Below are positions 21,743 through 32,100 of a DNA stretch of 64,000 nt, piece after piece. The number at the start of each line of letters is the position of its first letter. Within the stretch, counting starts at the first letter, position 1. The notes under the pieces are model-generated. The model had not been told where the DNA came from. It searched no databases and worked only from the letters and a program-made list of their open reading frames with translations. The translations under genes and the position numbers were made by a program. Origin of the DNA: Nymphaea colorata (taxonomy: Eukaryota > Streptophyta > Magnoliopsida > Nymphaeales > Nymphaeaceae); the NCBI RefSeq assembly GCF_008831285.2, contig NC_045148.1, forward strand, positions 13,370,802-13,434,801. Direction: 5' to 3'.

Positions 21743-23722
21743 TCACTTGTGGCCGTTGGCAACGTGACTGGCTCCAGCAGCGGCAGAGGTTTCCTTTTTG
21801 GGGACTGGACACCCGTATCTGCAGCCATGACGACGAGGTTTCTCGGGGTTTTCCGGATCAGAGTCGCTGGATTCAAGGAAGAGGGAACGAAGACACCTTC
21901 TTCGCACTGTGGGCTCGACTAAGAGTTTCCTTGGCCGAGTATTGGGAATCTCAACTGGGACAATTCTGCTCTGTTGCCTGGCGGGTTCAGTGGTGTTGTT
22001 GGTAACACTCAAGTGGACACCTGGGTTGTTATTGTTGCAGGAACTATGGTACATGATGGAATTATTGATGCTCTGAGCGCTGTTGTTGATGTATGCCATG
22101 AAAGGCTTCCCCGTTTCATGGAAATTCTTTTCCCTTTCCTCTTCATCGCTTGATTGCTCAGACTTTTCCTCACGGTTGACCTTATAGTCTCGAAAGATGT
22201 GCAGGGTGCCGTCTTTTCTTTTGATTCCATGCGATATGTCCATGATTGCCCCTTTATTTTCACCGGCAAGTGTAATGACCCTGACATCCGGATCTTCTTG
22301 AAGGTGCGGTTTTTGCGCATCACTCAGCTTGTCGTGCAGCCGCGAAATGCCTTCCTTGATATTTCGGCGGAGACCTTGATCGCCTTGACGCGCCTTCTCC
22401 TGTTGATAAACCTCACTTTCCAAGTGTTTATCTTTTTGCCGAACCTGGACCAAGGTTTTGGTTTCTTGCCCTCTTGCGTCACTTGAACCTAGAGAAACAT
22501 GTCTAAGTGGTGGTGGCGGTGGCGGCGGCGGAGTTGCCTTTTTGTCGATCGTGGCGGTTTCTTTCTCTTTCTCTCGCTGAACTGCAGTCTTTACGTCTGA
22601 CGATCGGTGGGCAGACAGGGTTGCAGGGTCATGTACACTGTCGGGAGATTTCATACTTGGATTTTCCCACTTCTCTGCCTCTTCTTTGCCCTCGGCTTTG
22701 TCATCTGTTGTAAGTGCATCTACTTCAGGAGTGAAGGTAAGGATTTCAACTTTGGTTTCGCTCCTGGGAACGTCTGATGATTTTGGTATGGGCTCAGGTT
22801 CCTCAATGTGATTCGATTCTTCAGGCTTCGATGAGACTGATGGTTCTTGTCCAACGTCTTGGATCTGGGTTAGAGGTTTTCCAAATGTCTGGCCATGGGA
22901 ATGAATTGGAGTAGCGGTTGGATGAAGCCGGCCGGATGTAGTTGGCGGCAACACACTGGTTCCTTTTGAGGTGGACTGGGACTGGGGGGGTGCCGCTGCT
23001 GCTACCTGTCGATCGGAGGGCGTCATAGTCTGTTGAGGTTGTGTCGGTTTGAGGATAGGTTCTGTCTCTGCTGCCTTTGCCAAAGGAGTCTTCGAAGCGG
23101 GTTGGGGCTTAGAGTCGAGCGGTGATGTTGCAGGAGCCTTAGAAGAGGAAGCAAGCTGGGGTTTCTGGGGTTTGGCTGCGGTTTGTAGCGTGGAAGGAAC
23201 CGTTGAAGCCGGTTGGCGATTAGGATCAAGTGGGATGGTAGCTGGAGCGGCGGAAAGAGGTGGCTGGGAATTAGATTTTTGGTCTACTGCCCTTGAAGGT
23301 TGACCCTGTGATGCCGGTTGAAGTTGCGGCTCTGTCTTGGACGGAACCTTCATTGGCTGGGGTGGAGGGGTAGGCATATGTGGGGTCTGGCGCCGGGGTT
23401 GAGGTTGTCGGGCAACCGACCTAGTGGTTTGTGGGTCTTGAAAGGTTGGTGCGGTGGGGGAGGGTAGCTTCAGACCAGCGGGCGGTGCAGGGGGTTGGGA
23501 CGGAGGAGGTGGCCGAGAAGCTGGGGTTCGTGAACTTGGCACCTGAGTCTGAGTTGCAGGGGCGGGTGCAGCTGCAGCTGAAGGCTTCTGTTGAGATGGT
23601 GGCTGAGTTGTCACTGGCCCTTGGGTAGTCATCGTTGGTTGTGGAGGTGAGCGGGTCGGCCCCCAGCCCGGGAACCAAGAAGCCATTGCTTGCTCAGCGC
23701 GACGGTTTCCACGGCCGAACAT
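21743..23722 (-). CDS. Proline-rich, largely disordered plant protein of unknown function
   Basis: This is an intact single-exon 659-residue gene. Residues 1-290 are dominated by Pro, Ser, Gln, Thr and Ala, with no signal peptide: the N-terminus MFGRGNRRAEQAMASW is basic and polar. Acidic/charged sequence follows, with a run of eight or nine prolines near residue 400. Residues ~480-574 look like a folded or conserved module: VRVITLAGENKGAIMDI, an acidic-serine patch (SEQSSDEEE), then FMAYINNSAQSINNSIMYHS, NPGVHLSV. The C-terminus is basic with Cys residues (CLRSL, HGCRYGC). I recall the GENKGA..INNSI.YNSSC..PGVHL pattern from uncharacterised plant proteins often misnamed cell-wall or extensin-like; this is memory, not a search. 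The lack of a signal peptide argues against an extracellular protein. Length and absence of any stop support a real gene. Confidence 0.8.
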   Translation of the reverse strand: MFGRGNRRAEQAMASWFPGWGPTRSPPQPTMTTQGPVTTQPPSQQKPSAAAAPAPATQTQVPSSRTPASRPPPPSQPPAPPAGLKLPSPTAPTFQDPQTTRSVARQPQPRRQTPHMPTPPPQPMKVPSKTEPQLQPASQGQPSRAVDQKSNSQPPLSAAPATIPLDPNRQPASTVPSTLQTAAKPQKPQLASSSKAPATSPLDSKPQPASKTPLAKAAETEPILKPTQPQQTMTPSDRQVAAAAPPQSQSTSKGTSVLPPTTSGRLHPTATPIHSHGQTFGKPLTQIQDVGQEPSVSSKPEESNHIEEPEPIPKSSDVPRSETKVEILTFTPEVDALTTDDKAEGKEEAEKWENPSMKSPDSVHDPATLSAHRSSDVKTAVQREKEKETATIDKKATPPPPPPPPLRHVSLGSSDARGQETKTLVQVRQKDKHLESEVYQQEKARQGDQGLRRNIKEGISRLHDKLSDAQKPHLQEDPDVRVITLAGENKGAIMDISHGIKRKDGTLHIFRDYKVNREEKSEQSSDEEEREKNFHETGKPFMAYINNSAQSINNSIMYHSSCNNNNPGVHLSVTNNTTEPARQQSRIVPVEIPNTRPRKLLVEPTVRRRCLRSLFLESSDSDPENPEKPRRHGCRYGCPVPKKETSAAAGASHVANGHK

Positions 23723-23845
23723 TTTTTATGATGTGTTGAGAGGCAAAGGACCAGCTTCGGCTGTTCAGGATAGCTTGATGGTGGTGCGGAAGGTGAAGTT
23801 GGAGAGAGAGAATGGGATGATATATCGATCGGATGACAAAACTAT

Positions 23846-23856
23846 GTATATATACA
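23846..23856 (-). promoter_or_regulatory. TATA box of the proline-rich gene
   Basis: TATATATACATAG on the minus strand, about 125 bases upstream of the ATG, would place transcription start near 23820 with a ~100-base leader. Confidence 0.5.
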
Positions 23857-25179
23857 TATCTGTGATTCATAAATAAATAAGAAGAACCTTTCGTGGTGTG
23901 CAGGGATGAGGGGAATTGTGTGTACTTTGTGGACAAGAATTTGAAGTGAAGTGTAGTTTTCCTGGCTTAATTCAAACTGGGAAATCCACGCCATTCCTGA
24001 TTCCTCTGCTGCCCCGAATCCTTTTCTTCTCCCACCGCCAATGAACTCCAGGAAGAACCGAAGGCATGGCCGGTTACTTGAGAGGCCGTTACCTTCTGCT
24101 GTAGGGAATCCACCGCGGTGGTGAAGACTCCTGCACCCACCGACGTCAGGAAGAAAAAGAAAACAGTGTGGTGCACGCAAAGGGAAGAAAATGCTCGGAA
24201 ACCAACTGAGGCTTTTGGTGGTCGAGTAACCTCGTCTACGGCGGCCCAATGTGAAATCTATGGTCACTCCCACAATCATCCATCCAATCATACTGGCTTG
24301 GTGCCCGCATGTACAGCATACCATTTTAGTAACATCCTCCAAATGAAGGCCAACGAACCCACTGTAAGCAACCATACTACAGTACGAAGGTCTAAATCCA
24401 GAAACCATGTGGCAGAAATTTGGACAAGAAATGCTTCCGATTTCTCGGACGTTGCATCCTTTGTCATTTAAATCGTTCAAATTACTGCATTGACAAAGTA
24501 GCTCATATATATATATATATATATATATATAGTGGCCGGACTGCAACCGCACTCCGAGGCAAGCCGATCAGGAGACATATGTTAAAATAAAGGCCTTACA
24601 ACAGCTGAAGATCACGGTGAAAGATCTCTGCTTATGATAAGCAATCGGATTGAAGATAAACAAAAGGAAAAAAATTTCAAGAGTTGTCATGTTTATCCAA
24701 ATCAAGATATATTGTGACTCTAAAAAATATCAATAAAGAACTCTCTCCTTCGTACTGTGTGAAAGAGAGAGAGATTTCTCTCTTTGACGTGGATGTAGGC
24801 TGAGTTTAGCCCTGGCATTAGCATAAAACAAAGAAACTAGGAAAAATAAAACATGTATTACTTTCCCTGGCAACCAACTGCACTTTTGCAACTACATTAG
24901 CATAAAACAAATAAACTAGGAAAAGTAAACTTTTCCTGGCAACTGCACTTTTGCAACTTCTTTTTTACTGTTTTACATTGTAGATGGGGGAGAACTGAGA
25001 AGGGGAAAAGGAAGGATTGTCTGGACTCTGCAGCATTTTCCGTCCACCAGCTTGCCGTCGATGTTTTTGGTTCCTTCCCCACGCAGAATTACTTAAGGGC
25101 AAGTGTGTCCATAAAGTAGAAAACATAAGCCGTGGAAACCCAACCACTACCGATCGAATAGGAAAAAAAAAAACAGGAG
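23857..25179. other. Intergenic stretch
   Basis: No gene recognised. (AT)n lies at 24505-24531. The 236-codon minus-strand frame here is partly encoded by that repeat and has no domain. The 117-codon plus-strand frame at 24118-24471 is likewise unsupported. A small direct repetition (ACTTTTGCAACT, GCATAAAACAAA, AACTAGGAAAA) is present around 24820-24960. Confidence 0.4.
24505..24531. repeat. (AT)n microsatellite
   Basis: About 13 uninterrupted AT units. Confidence 0.95.
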
Positions 25180-25780
25180 TCACCTGCTTAGATGGGTTTG
25201 AAGGAACCACCGGTGAGTCCAAAGAAAGGATGCGGTTGGCGTTGAGGAACTCGACGTTGCTGACCAGCAACAGCATCGCCATTGCCAACAAAATCATGGC
25301 AATCCTGCAGGACCTCAACATTCCACTCCACCGTTGGCTTCTGGGCATCCCCCGCAACCCATCTTCAGACTCGGCTACCGGATTTCCAGCGTGGTTGTCT
25401 TCAAAGGACCGGAAGCTGCTCCAGAGAAAGACTCGGCCAGTACCAATTTTAATATACTGGTCGCTAAGGACGGGACTGGAAACCAAGACATTGATCGCTG
25501 AGGCCATCAAGAAGGTGGCACTGAAAAGCACCAAGAGGAGGTTCATCATACGTGTGAAGGCTGGAAAATACCTCGAGACGATAGTGTTTGACAGAAAGAA
25601 ATGGAACGTCATGCTCATCGGAGATGGCATGGACGCCACCATTATCTCCGGCGGCCTCCACTTGGTGAAGGGGATAAGGAGGACATACGATACTCCACCC
25701 TTGGGTAAGCTCTAATTACACATCCTCGAAACGCCACCTACGCCCTCAGTTTGTCGAAGAACCCAGATAGCCAAAGGCTT
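25180..25780 (+). pseudogene. Decayed copy of pectin methylesterase exon 2
   Basis: It is homologous to exon 2 (and the following intron start) of the PME at 38742-43867, beginning at the residues equivalent to TCLDGF. Shared stretches include LALRNSTLLTSNS.AIANKI, GFPAW.SSKDRKLLQ, FIIRVKAGKY and NVMLIGDGM.ATIISG, then the donor GTAAGCTCT at the same place. The processing motif RRLL is altered to RWLL. The stretch aligned to FDIVVAQDGTG is out of frame between about 25445 and 25495, two compensating shifts. The end before the donor (TTFRSATF in the intact gene) is scrambled. No exon 1 or exon 3 partner lies nearby. It retains the intron edge, so it arose by DNA duplication rather than from mRNA. 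Confidence 0.85.
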
Positions 25781-26286
25781 TTTCATTGGGGCTGATTAAG
25801 GTTCAAGGGTAAGTGGATGGTCTGGGGCCATATGAAGAGGTGTGCCTTTTAAATTTGATCTTCATGGGCGTGCTATGTCTCTAAATGGTGGGTCGTGGCC
25901 GACAATGACGCACTGCAAGAGCTTCGAGGTAGAGGGAATTGGGAGGTCTTGGACCTCTTAATTAAGAAAAATGGTTCCTCATTTTCTAATTCACCTGACA
26001 TTGGGACTGACTACGCTGCTCTGTTCGTTTGCCACAGACAATGAATGAGGCTCACACCTTGTTACTGCGAGTATCTGATACCCAACCAACCTGAGCAAAA
26101 TTAAAAAAAGAGACGTCGTCAGAAATCGGTATCTGATTTCTCGACCGACTTGGGCACAAGAGGTCCATCGAGCTTCATTATTATTGCTACGCTAACTTCT
26201 TATTGGGCACTCTAAGCACAGAAATTCGGGCTTTGTAGGTGGTGCTCGGAGTTTGTTTAGTTAGTCTTGTTGTTTAGGGTTCTAGG

Positions 26287-27657
26287 TGTTACGGCCCACC
26301 CGTCGGCGTTCAGGATGAGGGCCACAGCCGGCACCGACAGGGCGAAAGGCCGCGCACCGCTCACGGCCAGGACGGGCCACGCGCCAGGAGGAGGGGGTGA
26401 TGACCCCGGAGCAGAGCAGAGGGAGGCTACAGACCGCGGGCGAGAGACAGGCACCGCAGAGGAACGACCGCGGGAGGCTAGCCCCGTGGATCGGTAGAGG
26501 GCGCGCCTCACAGGGCTGAACGCGTCGGGAGGTTTAGCCTCCATCGCCCGGGCAGGGGCAAGGGCAGAGGAGGCCGAGGACGGCGACGACGCCGAGCGTT
26601 GCCTGGATGACCAGCGGCCAGGGACGAGAGAGACAGGCGGCAGCTCTGCTGGCTGCCGCCCAGCCGACTTGCGGTCACCGCCGAGCGACGCCCGAGCGCC
26701 CGGTGGGCTGGCCGACAGGGCTGCGCGCGACCCACCCGGCGGCACGGCAGCGAGCGGACGAGGAGTCTCGGCAGCGCTCGGCCGAGAAGGCGCAGCAGCG
26801 GCTAGCAGGCTCCAGCCGGAGGGAGCTCCAGCGGGACACGCCTTCGGTGTGATGCCTGACACCACGCTAGGAGCGCGACACTGCACATGGGGACACTTCG
26901 GGAATAACCGGACACGGGTCCGGATCTATGAGGCGGGTTGGCCCGTCATTTTTGTAGACCCGGATTCGTGCGCAGTCTTATGGATCCGGGCGTGGACTTT
27001 TCGGGAGATCCGGACTGGGGTCCGGACTCGCTTTTTCTAGTATCAGTTTTAGGACCCGGGTCTCTTAAGGACTCGGGCGAGTCACCGCCCCCGAACCGGG
27101 TCGACAAGATTGTCGACCCGGGACGCTGGTCGGCCACCTCCCACGCAAGCCGTGGGAGGCCTTCGTCTTCTTCCTCCTCCTTCATAAGGGGGGAGGCAGC
27201 CATTGTTGAGCATGTTTTGAGAGAAGAATCCCAAGAGGGTCATCCCTGGAAGAGCATTCCCAGAAGGTCGTCGGACGCCATTCCCGGCGGCAGCCATCTC
27301 ATTTCATCAATGAGAGTGATGTTTTCTTCTTCCCCCGTTTCTCCCTGTGCATCCTTCGTTCCAGCTTCCATGGCTGCCGTGGAGGAGCTCTCCCTCGTCT
27401 GAAGCACATTGCAGCGAGAGGAGACCCCGCCGGACGCTACCCATGCATTCCCCGCCGACTTCCTTCATCCATCTGACGTTCCCATCGCCTGCACACCGCC
27501 CGTTAGTCTCCCAGTCACCAGCGCTCTCCCTGCCTTCACCGTTTTGAGAAAACCCGGTTACTGTTCCATTGCCGCTGTCCCCCTCCGAGCGAGATCCTGG
27601 CGATCAAGGACCGCGGTCGGCTGCCTCCGGCATCCCTCCTGGTCGTGGGTCATAACA
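26287..27657 (+). repeat. 5' LTR of the chromovirus
   Basis: 1371 bp, TGTTACGGCCC..CATAACA, GC-rich in its first 650 bases. Several small indels distinguish it from the 3' LTR, for example an extra ~13 bp near 27005-27035 and the loss of ~11 bp near 27295. Confidence 0.95.
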
Positions 27658-27660
27658 ACT

Positions 27661-27675
27661 TGGTATCAGAGCGAT
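27661..27675 (+). other. Primer-binding site (initiator tRNA-Met)
   Basis: TGGTATCAGAGCGAT, three bases after the 5' LTR. TGGTATCAGAGC is complementary to the 3' end of plant initiator tRNA-Met, the usual primer for this class. Confidence 0.9.
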
Positions 27676-30264
27676 CGCGCGGCTTGGGGAGCACGAATCG
27701 TGGAGTTTTTCGTTGCTGGACCGCCTAAGACAGAAAACCGAAGGTTAGAGCCCTGTTCAGATCACCGGCATTGATTTCTGGAGGAGTTCTAGCTGTCGAG
27801 CACCTACCCAATCTCTTCGTATACGTCTTGGGAGTGCTGTGGATTTTTCGGACGATTTTTGGAGCATCTTGGAGCGAGATATCGATTTTTGAAGACAAAC
27901 TGGTTTTTTCGGCGTTCTTACCCTCTCCAGCGAGTTCCGGCGGATTCCAGACGATTTGAAGAGGGATTTCTCATTGTCCAGCGGCCGATCAACCCCGAAA
28001 TGGTTGATCCCTATACGGTTAGTGTAATCCCCATGATTTCCCTCAGTTTAATCGCGTATTCCATCTGCATTTGAATCTGTATTTCTCGTTTTCCCCATTT
28101 CTAGCGATACCCGACTATTCCGTCGTTGATTCCGGTTGATATGTGGATTAATTTGTGTGGATGATTATACGCGAGGATTCTTGACTCAATTCCGAGCAGA
28201 TCGAGCCTTGGATCATCAAATTTGGGCAAGAAACGGCGTTGGAATCTTGATTTGAAGTTCACCGGCGAGTTTCGGAAGTTTTCCAGCGCGGACGGGATTT
28301 TTCTGCAAAAACGACGATCTCGGCGGAATATTCCACCGAGATTCCACCGTGTTCTTCGGTCCCCGGCGACGAGTCAGTGTTTCGTGTCACCAACAAGGGC
28401 GGTACGCAGAGACACACGAGTCTCGTCGAGTCCGGCATCACATCTCGACCGTGTCTCGTCGTGTCCCGCCACGAGTCCCGCCTCACCGCCGATTCTGAGG
28501 ACACGGTGTCCCGCACAACACGTGTCCTGGCAGTTTACAAGGAGAAGTCATCATGTCCGGCGTGTCCCCACTTTCATCACACGTGTCCGAGCACCAGAAC
28601 ACCGCCCGAAGCCATTTTCAGCGTTCTCAGTTCGCAGATTTTCCAGAATCTGCGCTATCTTCCGGTGATCGGTGCAGCCAACTCCGAGATGAGGTCTTAG
28701 GTGCGTTGGAACCGACTGCTTGTGTACTTTCTGGCAGCCAAATTTCAGCACATTTGGACTTAAGGTCGAGCCGGGGCAGTCGTTTGAGTGGAGGTTGGTC
28801 AGGGCCACTTTTCCGGACTGATACAAGCCCTGAACACCCCTACGCCGAGCACCTGAGACGTGACTTCAAGCAGCTCCGAATTTCTCTGTGTTGGGAGGAT
28901 GCTAAAGCTTTTGGTACCGTTGGAAAGCCCCAGATCGAATTTTTTGGCACCATTTTTACGATTTTTGGGCAACGGACCAGGGAGATACGGAATTTTGAAT
29001 GGACAGAGGTCTCTGACGCCAGCTTGAGCCTGATTTCGGATTGACCAGATCTTCAAGGAGAATACGCGTCCGCCAGCGCTTCCGGCGACTGTCACACCCC
29101 ATTCACATCTTCTCCTGGGGTTTACTCGGTGACATTTTCAAGCATTTCCCTTACTTGCTCGTACTGCTGAACTGCCTTTAACTGCTCTTATCTTTCTTTG
29201 CTGGACCGAGCTGCACAAGTAAGGGGCCATCCCCTCGGCGAGCTGACTCCGAGGGCCACACACCTTAGCTGAGGAGGTGATCCAGCAAGCCTTCGACTGG
29301 GCTGGACGTGGGAGAAGGAAGGGCGTTCGCTGGCGCCATTCCAGCGATTGCTTCCCCCTACACGCTACTGCACTTAGGGGTTTCCGAGCTCACGGTGACG
29401 TGCATCCCCTTCTCCCCTCTTAGTTGCTGTTATACCTTTCAGTGACTACCGTTGCTCCATTTGTTTGTCAAGGAGCGACGCTCAGCCGCATCACTAGGAG
29501 GCGCCACCTATCGACGGATCGAGGCTGCTGAATACGCGAGTGCAGCCAAGCTGCCGGTATTAGCCCCCGTGACCAGGTTCCCTTAGCCTCACCCTATAGC
29601 TGCGAGGGAGGTTGTATTTGCTTTATCCCTGCCACCGACACCCCTGACTTGGGCTCCTCCTTCTGCACCTTACACGGGACACAGCCCGGCACGGCAGTGG
29701 AAAGACTTACCTAAGGGCAAGAAGGGCGTGGTTTGTACGTTCTAGGCATGGATTGTTGAGTGAGATGGGGGAGATTTAATCCATGTATCGAACACATTTG
29801 TAATCTTTAAAACCACCCTTGTTCTTGAGAGTTTTGTTGTGAGGTTGGGGGCTGAGATTTGTACTCCTCCGGGCAAGCTAGGGCCCTTGATAGGCCGGGG
29901 AAACCTTGTACAGTCGTCCACGTGAGGTAGGAGAAGCGCCCTTGTGATATTCGGCAGTGGGCAGGCTTCGGTCTTCGCCAGCCAGCAGCGGCAGTGTGGG
30001 CAACGTACAGCCGGGCAGCGCAGTGCAGACGGCCGCTTCAGCCACACCGTGACAGCAGGTCGACGCCAGCCAGCAGACAGACCGTAGGGCGATGACAGCC
30101 TGCAGGGTACCGCAGACGGCCAGCGGGGCGACAGCAGCCAGCAGCGGCGTGGGCGACGTGCGGCCAGGGCGTATCAAGCGGACAGCGGGTCGGCACCAGT
30201 CGGAGAGTGCAGTGCAGCGCCGGCAGCCAGCCCGGCCACACCGTGACAGCCAGCAGCGCGCGCG
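27676..30264 (+). other. Unusually long (~2.6 kb) leader of the chromovirus
   Basis: There are no gag motifs. It contains several short open frames (28222-28668, 28553-29044) without recognisable domains and a GCAGC-rich tract (29980-30260) leading to the gag ATG. A splice-donor-like CGGTTAGT at 28018 follows a short ATG frame. It may be a regulatory leader or captured sequence. Confidence 0.6.
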
Positions 30265-32100
30265 ATGGCGAAGGGCGCCAAAGACAAGGCGCCGATGGTC
30301 GCCGAAGACACCGAGCCGCAAGACGAGTTGACGACCGTGCAGGGCGGGACCGAGCGACCACCACGGGGGGAGACTTACTCCTCCCGAGCGCCTAATACAG
30401 ATCTGAGTTTGTGGAGATCGAAACTCAACCAGCAGTTTGAGACTTTTGGGTTGATGTTCCAAGATAGCATGAATCAAATGATGAGCCGTTTCGGTGCCGA
30501 CATGAGAGCAACCCTAAGGCAAGTTAGAGATAGGGTCGATCACCTAGAAGCAACCAGCCAATGGGCTAGGGACGACCCTAACCCCGACGGGACAGGAATG
30601 AGGAGAAGTCACTACGATTTTGGGGAGCCATCCCATAGGGACCCGAACATGGGGCAAAGAGGACCTCACGTTCCCTCCCGAGCACAAGACCGGCCAGGAG
30701 ATTATTCGCTTGGGTGGCCAGCCGAGAGCCAGGGGAGTCATCACTTGACTCCACCCGACCCCAAGAGTTGGGCCAATACGGACACCCCCGCGGATAAGGA
30801 AGAGAGGGGAAGGTCGCCCGGCGCTAGAAGCAACGAAGCCTACCAAACCGGCGGGATGTCGGCGAGAGTATTCGATAGAGGGGACTTCGGACAGCGTGAC
30901 CCCGGGCAATTTGAACAGATTCCTTCCGAGCGTCAGCCACCACGTTTTGGGCCGCACGCGGGCAGAGGGGTTTTCAGAGGACACGGCCAGATGCGGGCAG
31001 AGAGATGGCGGCAGGGCGTTAGGCCATTTGACGAACCTCCTCCACGTTTCGGGCCAGGAGCTCCACCCGAGCCATTACAGGAGTACCCCGGCGACTATGC
31101 AGGACTTGACTCACCCCGGGAGGATCCTCCTCACCACGGCCACCGACGCCAGCCATTCTATGGACGCGTCAACCTAAATCCGTTTAGGGACGACCCGCGC
31201 GAGCAGCGATTCCACGCCATGCCTTGGATGCGCTTGTACCTCCCAAAATTTAGTGGGCACGACGCACAAGAGTGGACTTATAAGACCCACCAGTATTTTG
31301 TATGCCAGCAAGTGCCACGGGACTTATGAGTTTCGATTGCAGTCTTCCACTTCGAAGGAGAGGCCATGAAGTGGTATAATTGGAACTATAGGGGGCTACC
31401 CAAGCCTCCTTGGGAAGAGTTGGTCCAAGAGGTTTTAGACCGCTTTGGAGAGTCCGCTTTCCACGATTACGAAATCAAACTCAAGGCCTTGTATCAAAAG
31501 GGCTCCGTGAAGGACCAAGCCCAATTTGAAGACCTATCTAGCATGGTGCACGCATGGCCCAAGGGAGCCCTCATCTCGAGTTTTATTGGGGGACTTAGAG
31601 AGGACATCAAGCTTGAGTTGATGACCGACCGGCCTCTACGGTTGAAGGAGTGCTACAAGAGAGCAAACAAGATAGAGGAGAAGATTCGGAGGCTGGCCGC
31701 GTACCATAGGCCAGCCAGCCCGGGCGTACCTACCCGAGGCCGGCCCTCGCTCTCACCTCCACGGCGGCTTCAACCGAGACCTCGCACACCCGAGCGTTAC
31801 TCACCGGCCAGCTCCCCGCGCAGACCACTTCCTCCACGGGTGAAGATCATTACGCCTCAAGAGCGGGAGGAGAGAATCAAACAGGGCATGTGCTTCTACT
31901 GCCCGGAAAAATATGTTAGAGGGCACAAGTGCCAAGCTAACATGATGTACCATGTACTTGAGGACGATGAGACCGCCGGTAGCCCAAATGGGGACGTCCC
32001 GCCCGAGCACGATGAGGACGACAAAGGGGAGCCTACCGACCATCAGGCCCGAGTTCCACAAGCGTACTTCTCCATCTCCCGGCCCCCTATGCCTAACTCT
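30265..32100 (+). pseudogene. Chromovirus gag (two stops, zinc knuckle retained)
   Basis: Gag packages element RNA in cytoplasmic particles. The frame starts at ATG 30265 (an upstream in-frame TGA at 30244 fixes the limit). An N-terminal charged, Pro/Arg-rich region is followed by the gag core (FSGHDAQEWTYKTHQYF; after a TGA at 31327-31329, FEGEAMKWYNWNYRGLPKPP; SFIGGLREDIKLEL). The knuckle CFYCPEKYVRGHKC is at 31891-31932, in the CX2C..GHxC form usual for chromoviruses. The same frame continues into protease. The TGA is the only break in the gag part. Confidence 0.9.

Noticed and set aside
23842-24552. 236-codon minus-strand open frame
   Set aside because: Its start is encoded by an (AT)n microsatellite and the rest overlaps the 5' flank of the real gene; no recognisable sequence.
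26257-26886. Long GC-rich minus-strand frames in both chromovirus LTRs (also 35037-35972)
   Set aside because: They are antisense shadows of GC-rich LTR sequence, repeated because the LTRs are repeated.
28222-29044. Two overlapping plus-strand frames in the chromovirus leader
   Set aside because: No recognisable domain; kept only as a reason to look at the long leader, not as genes.
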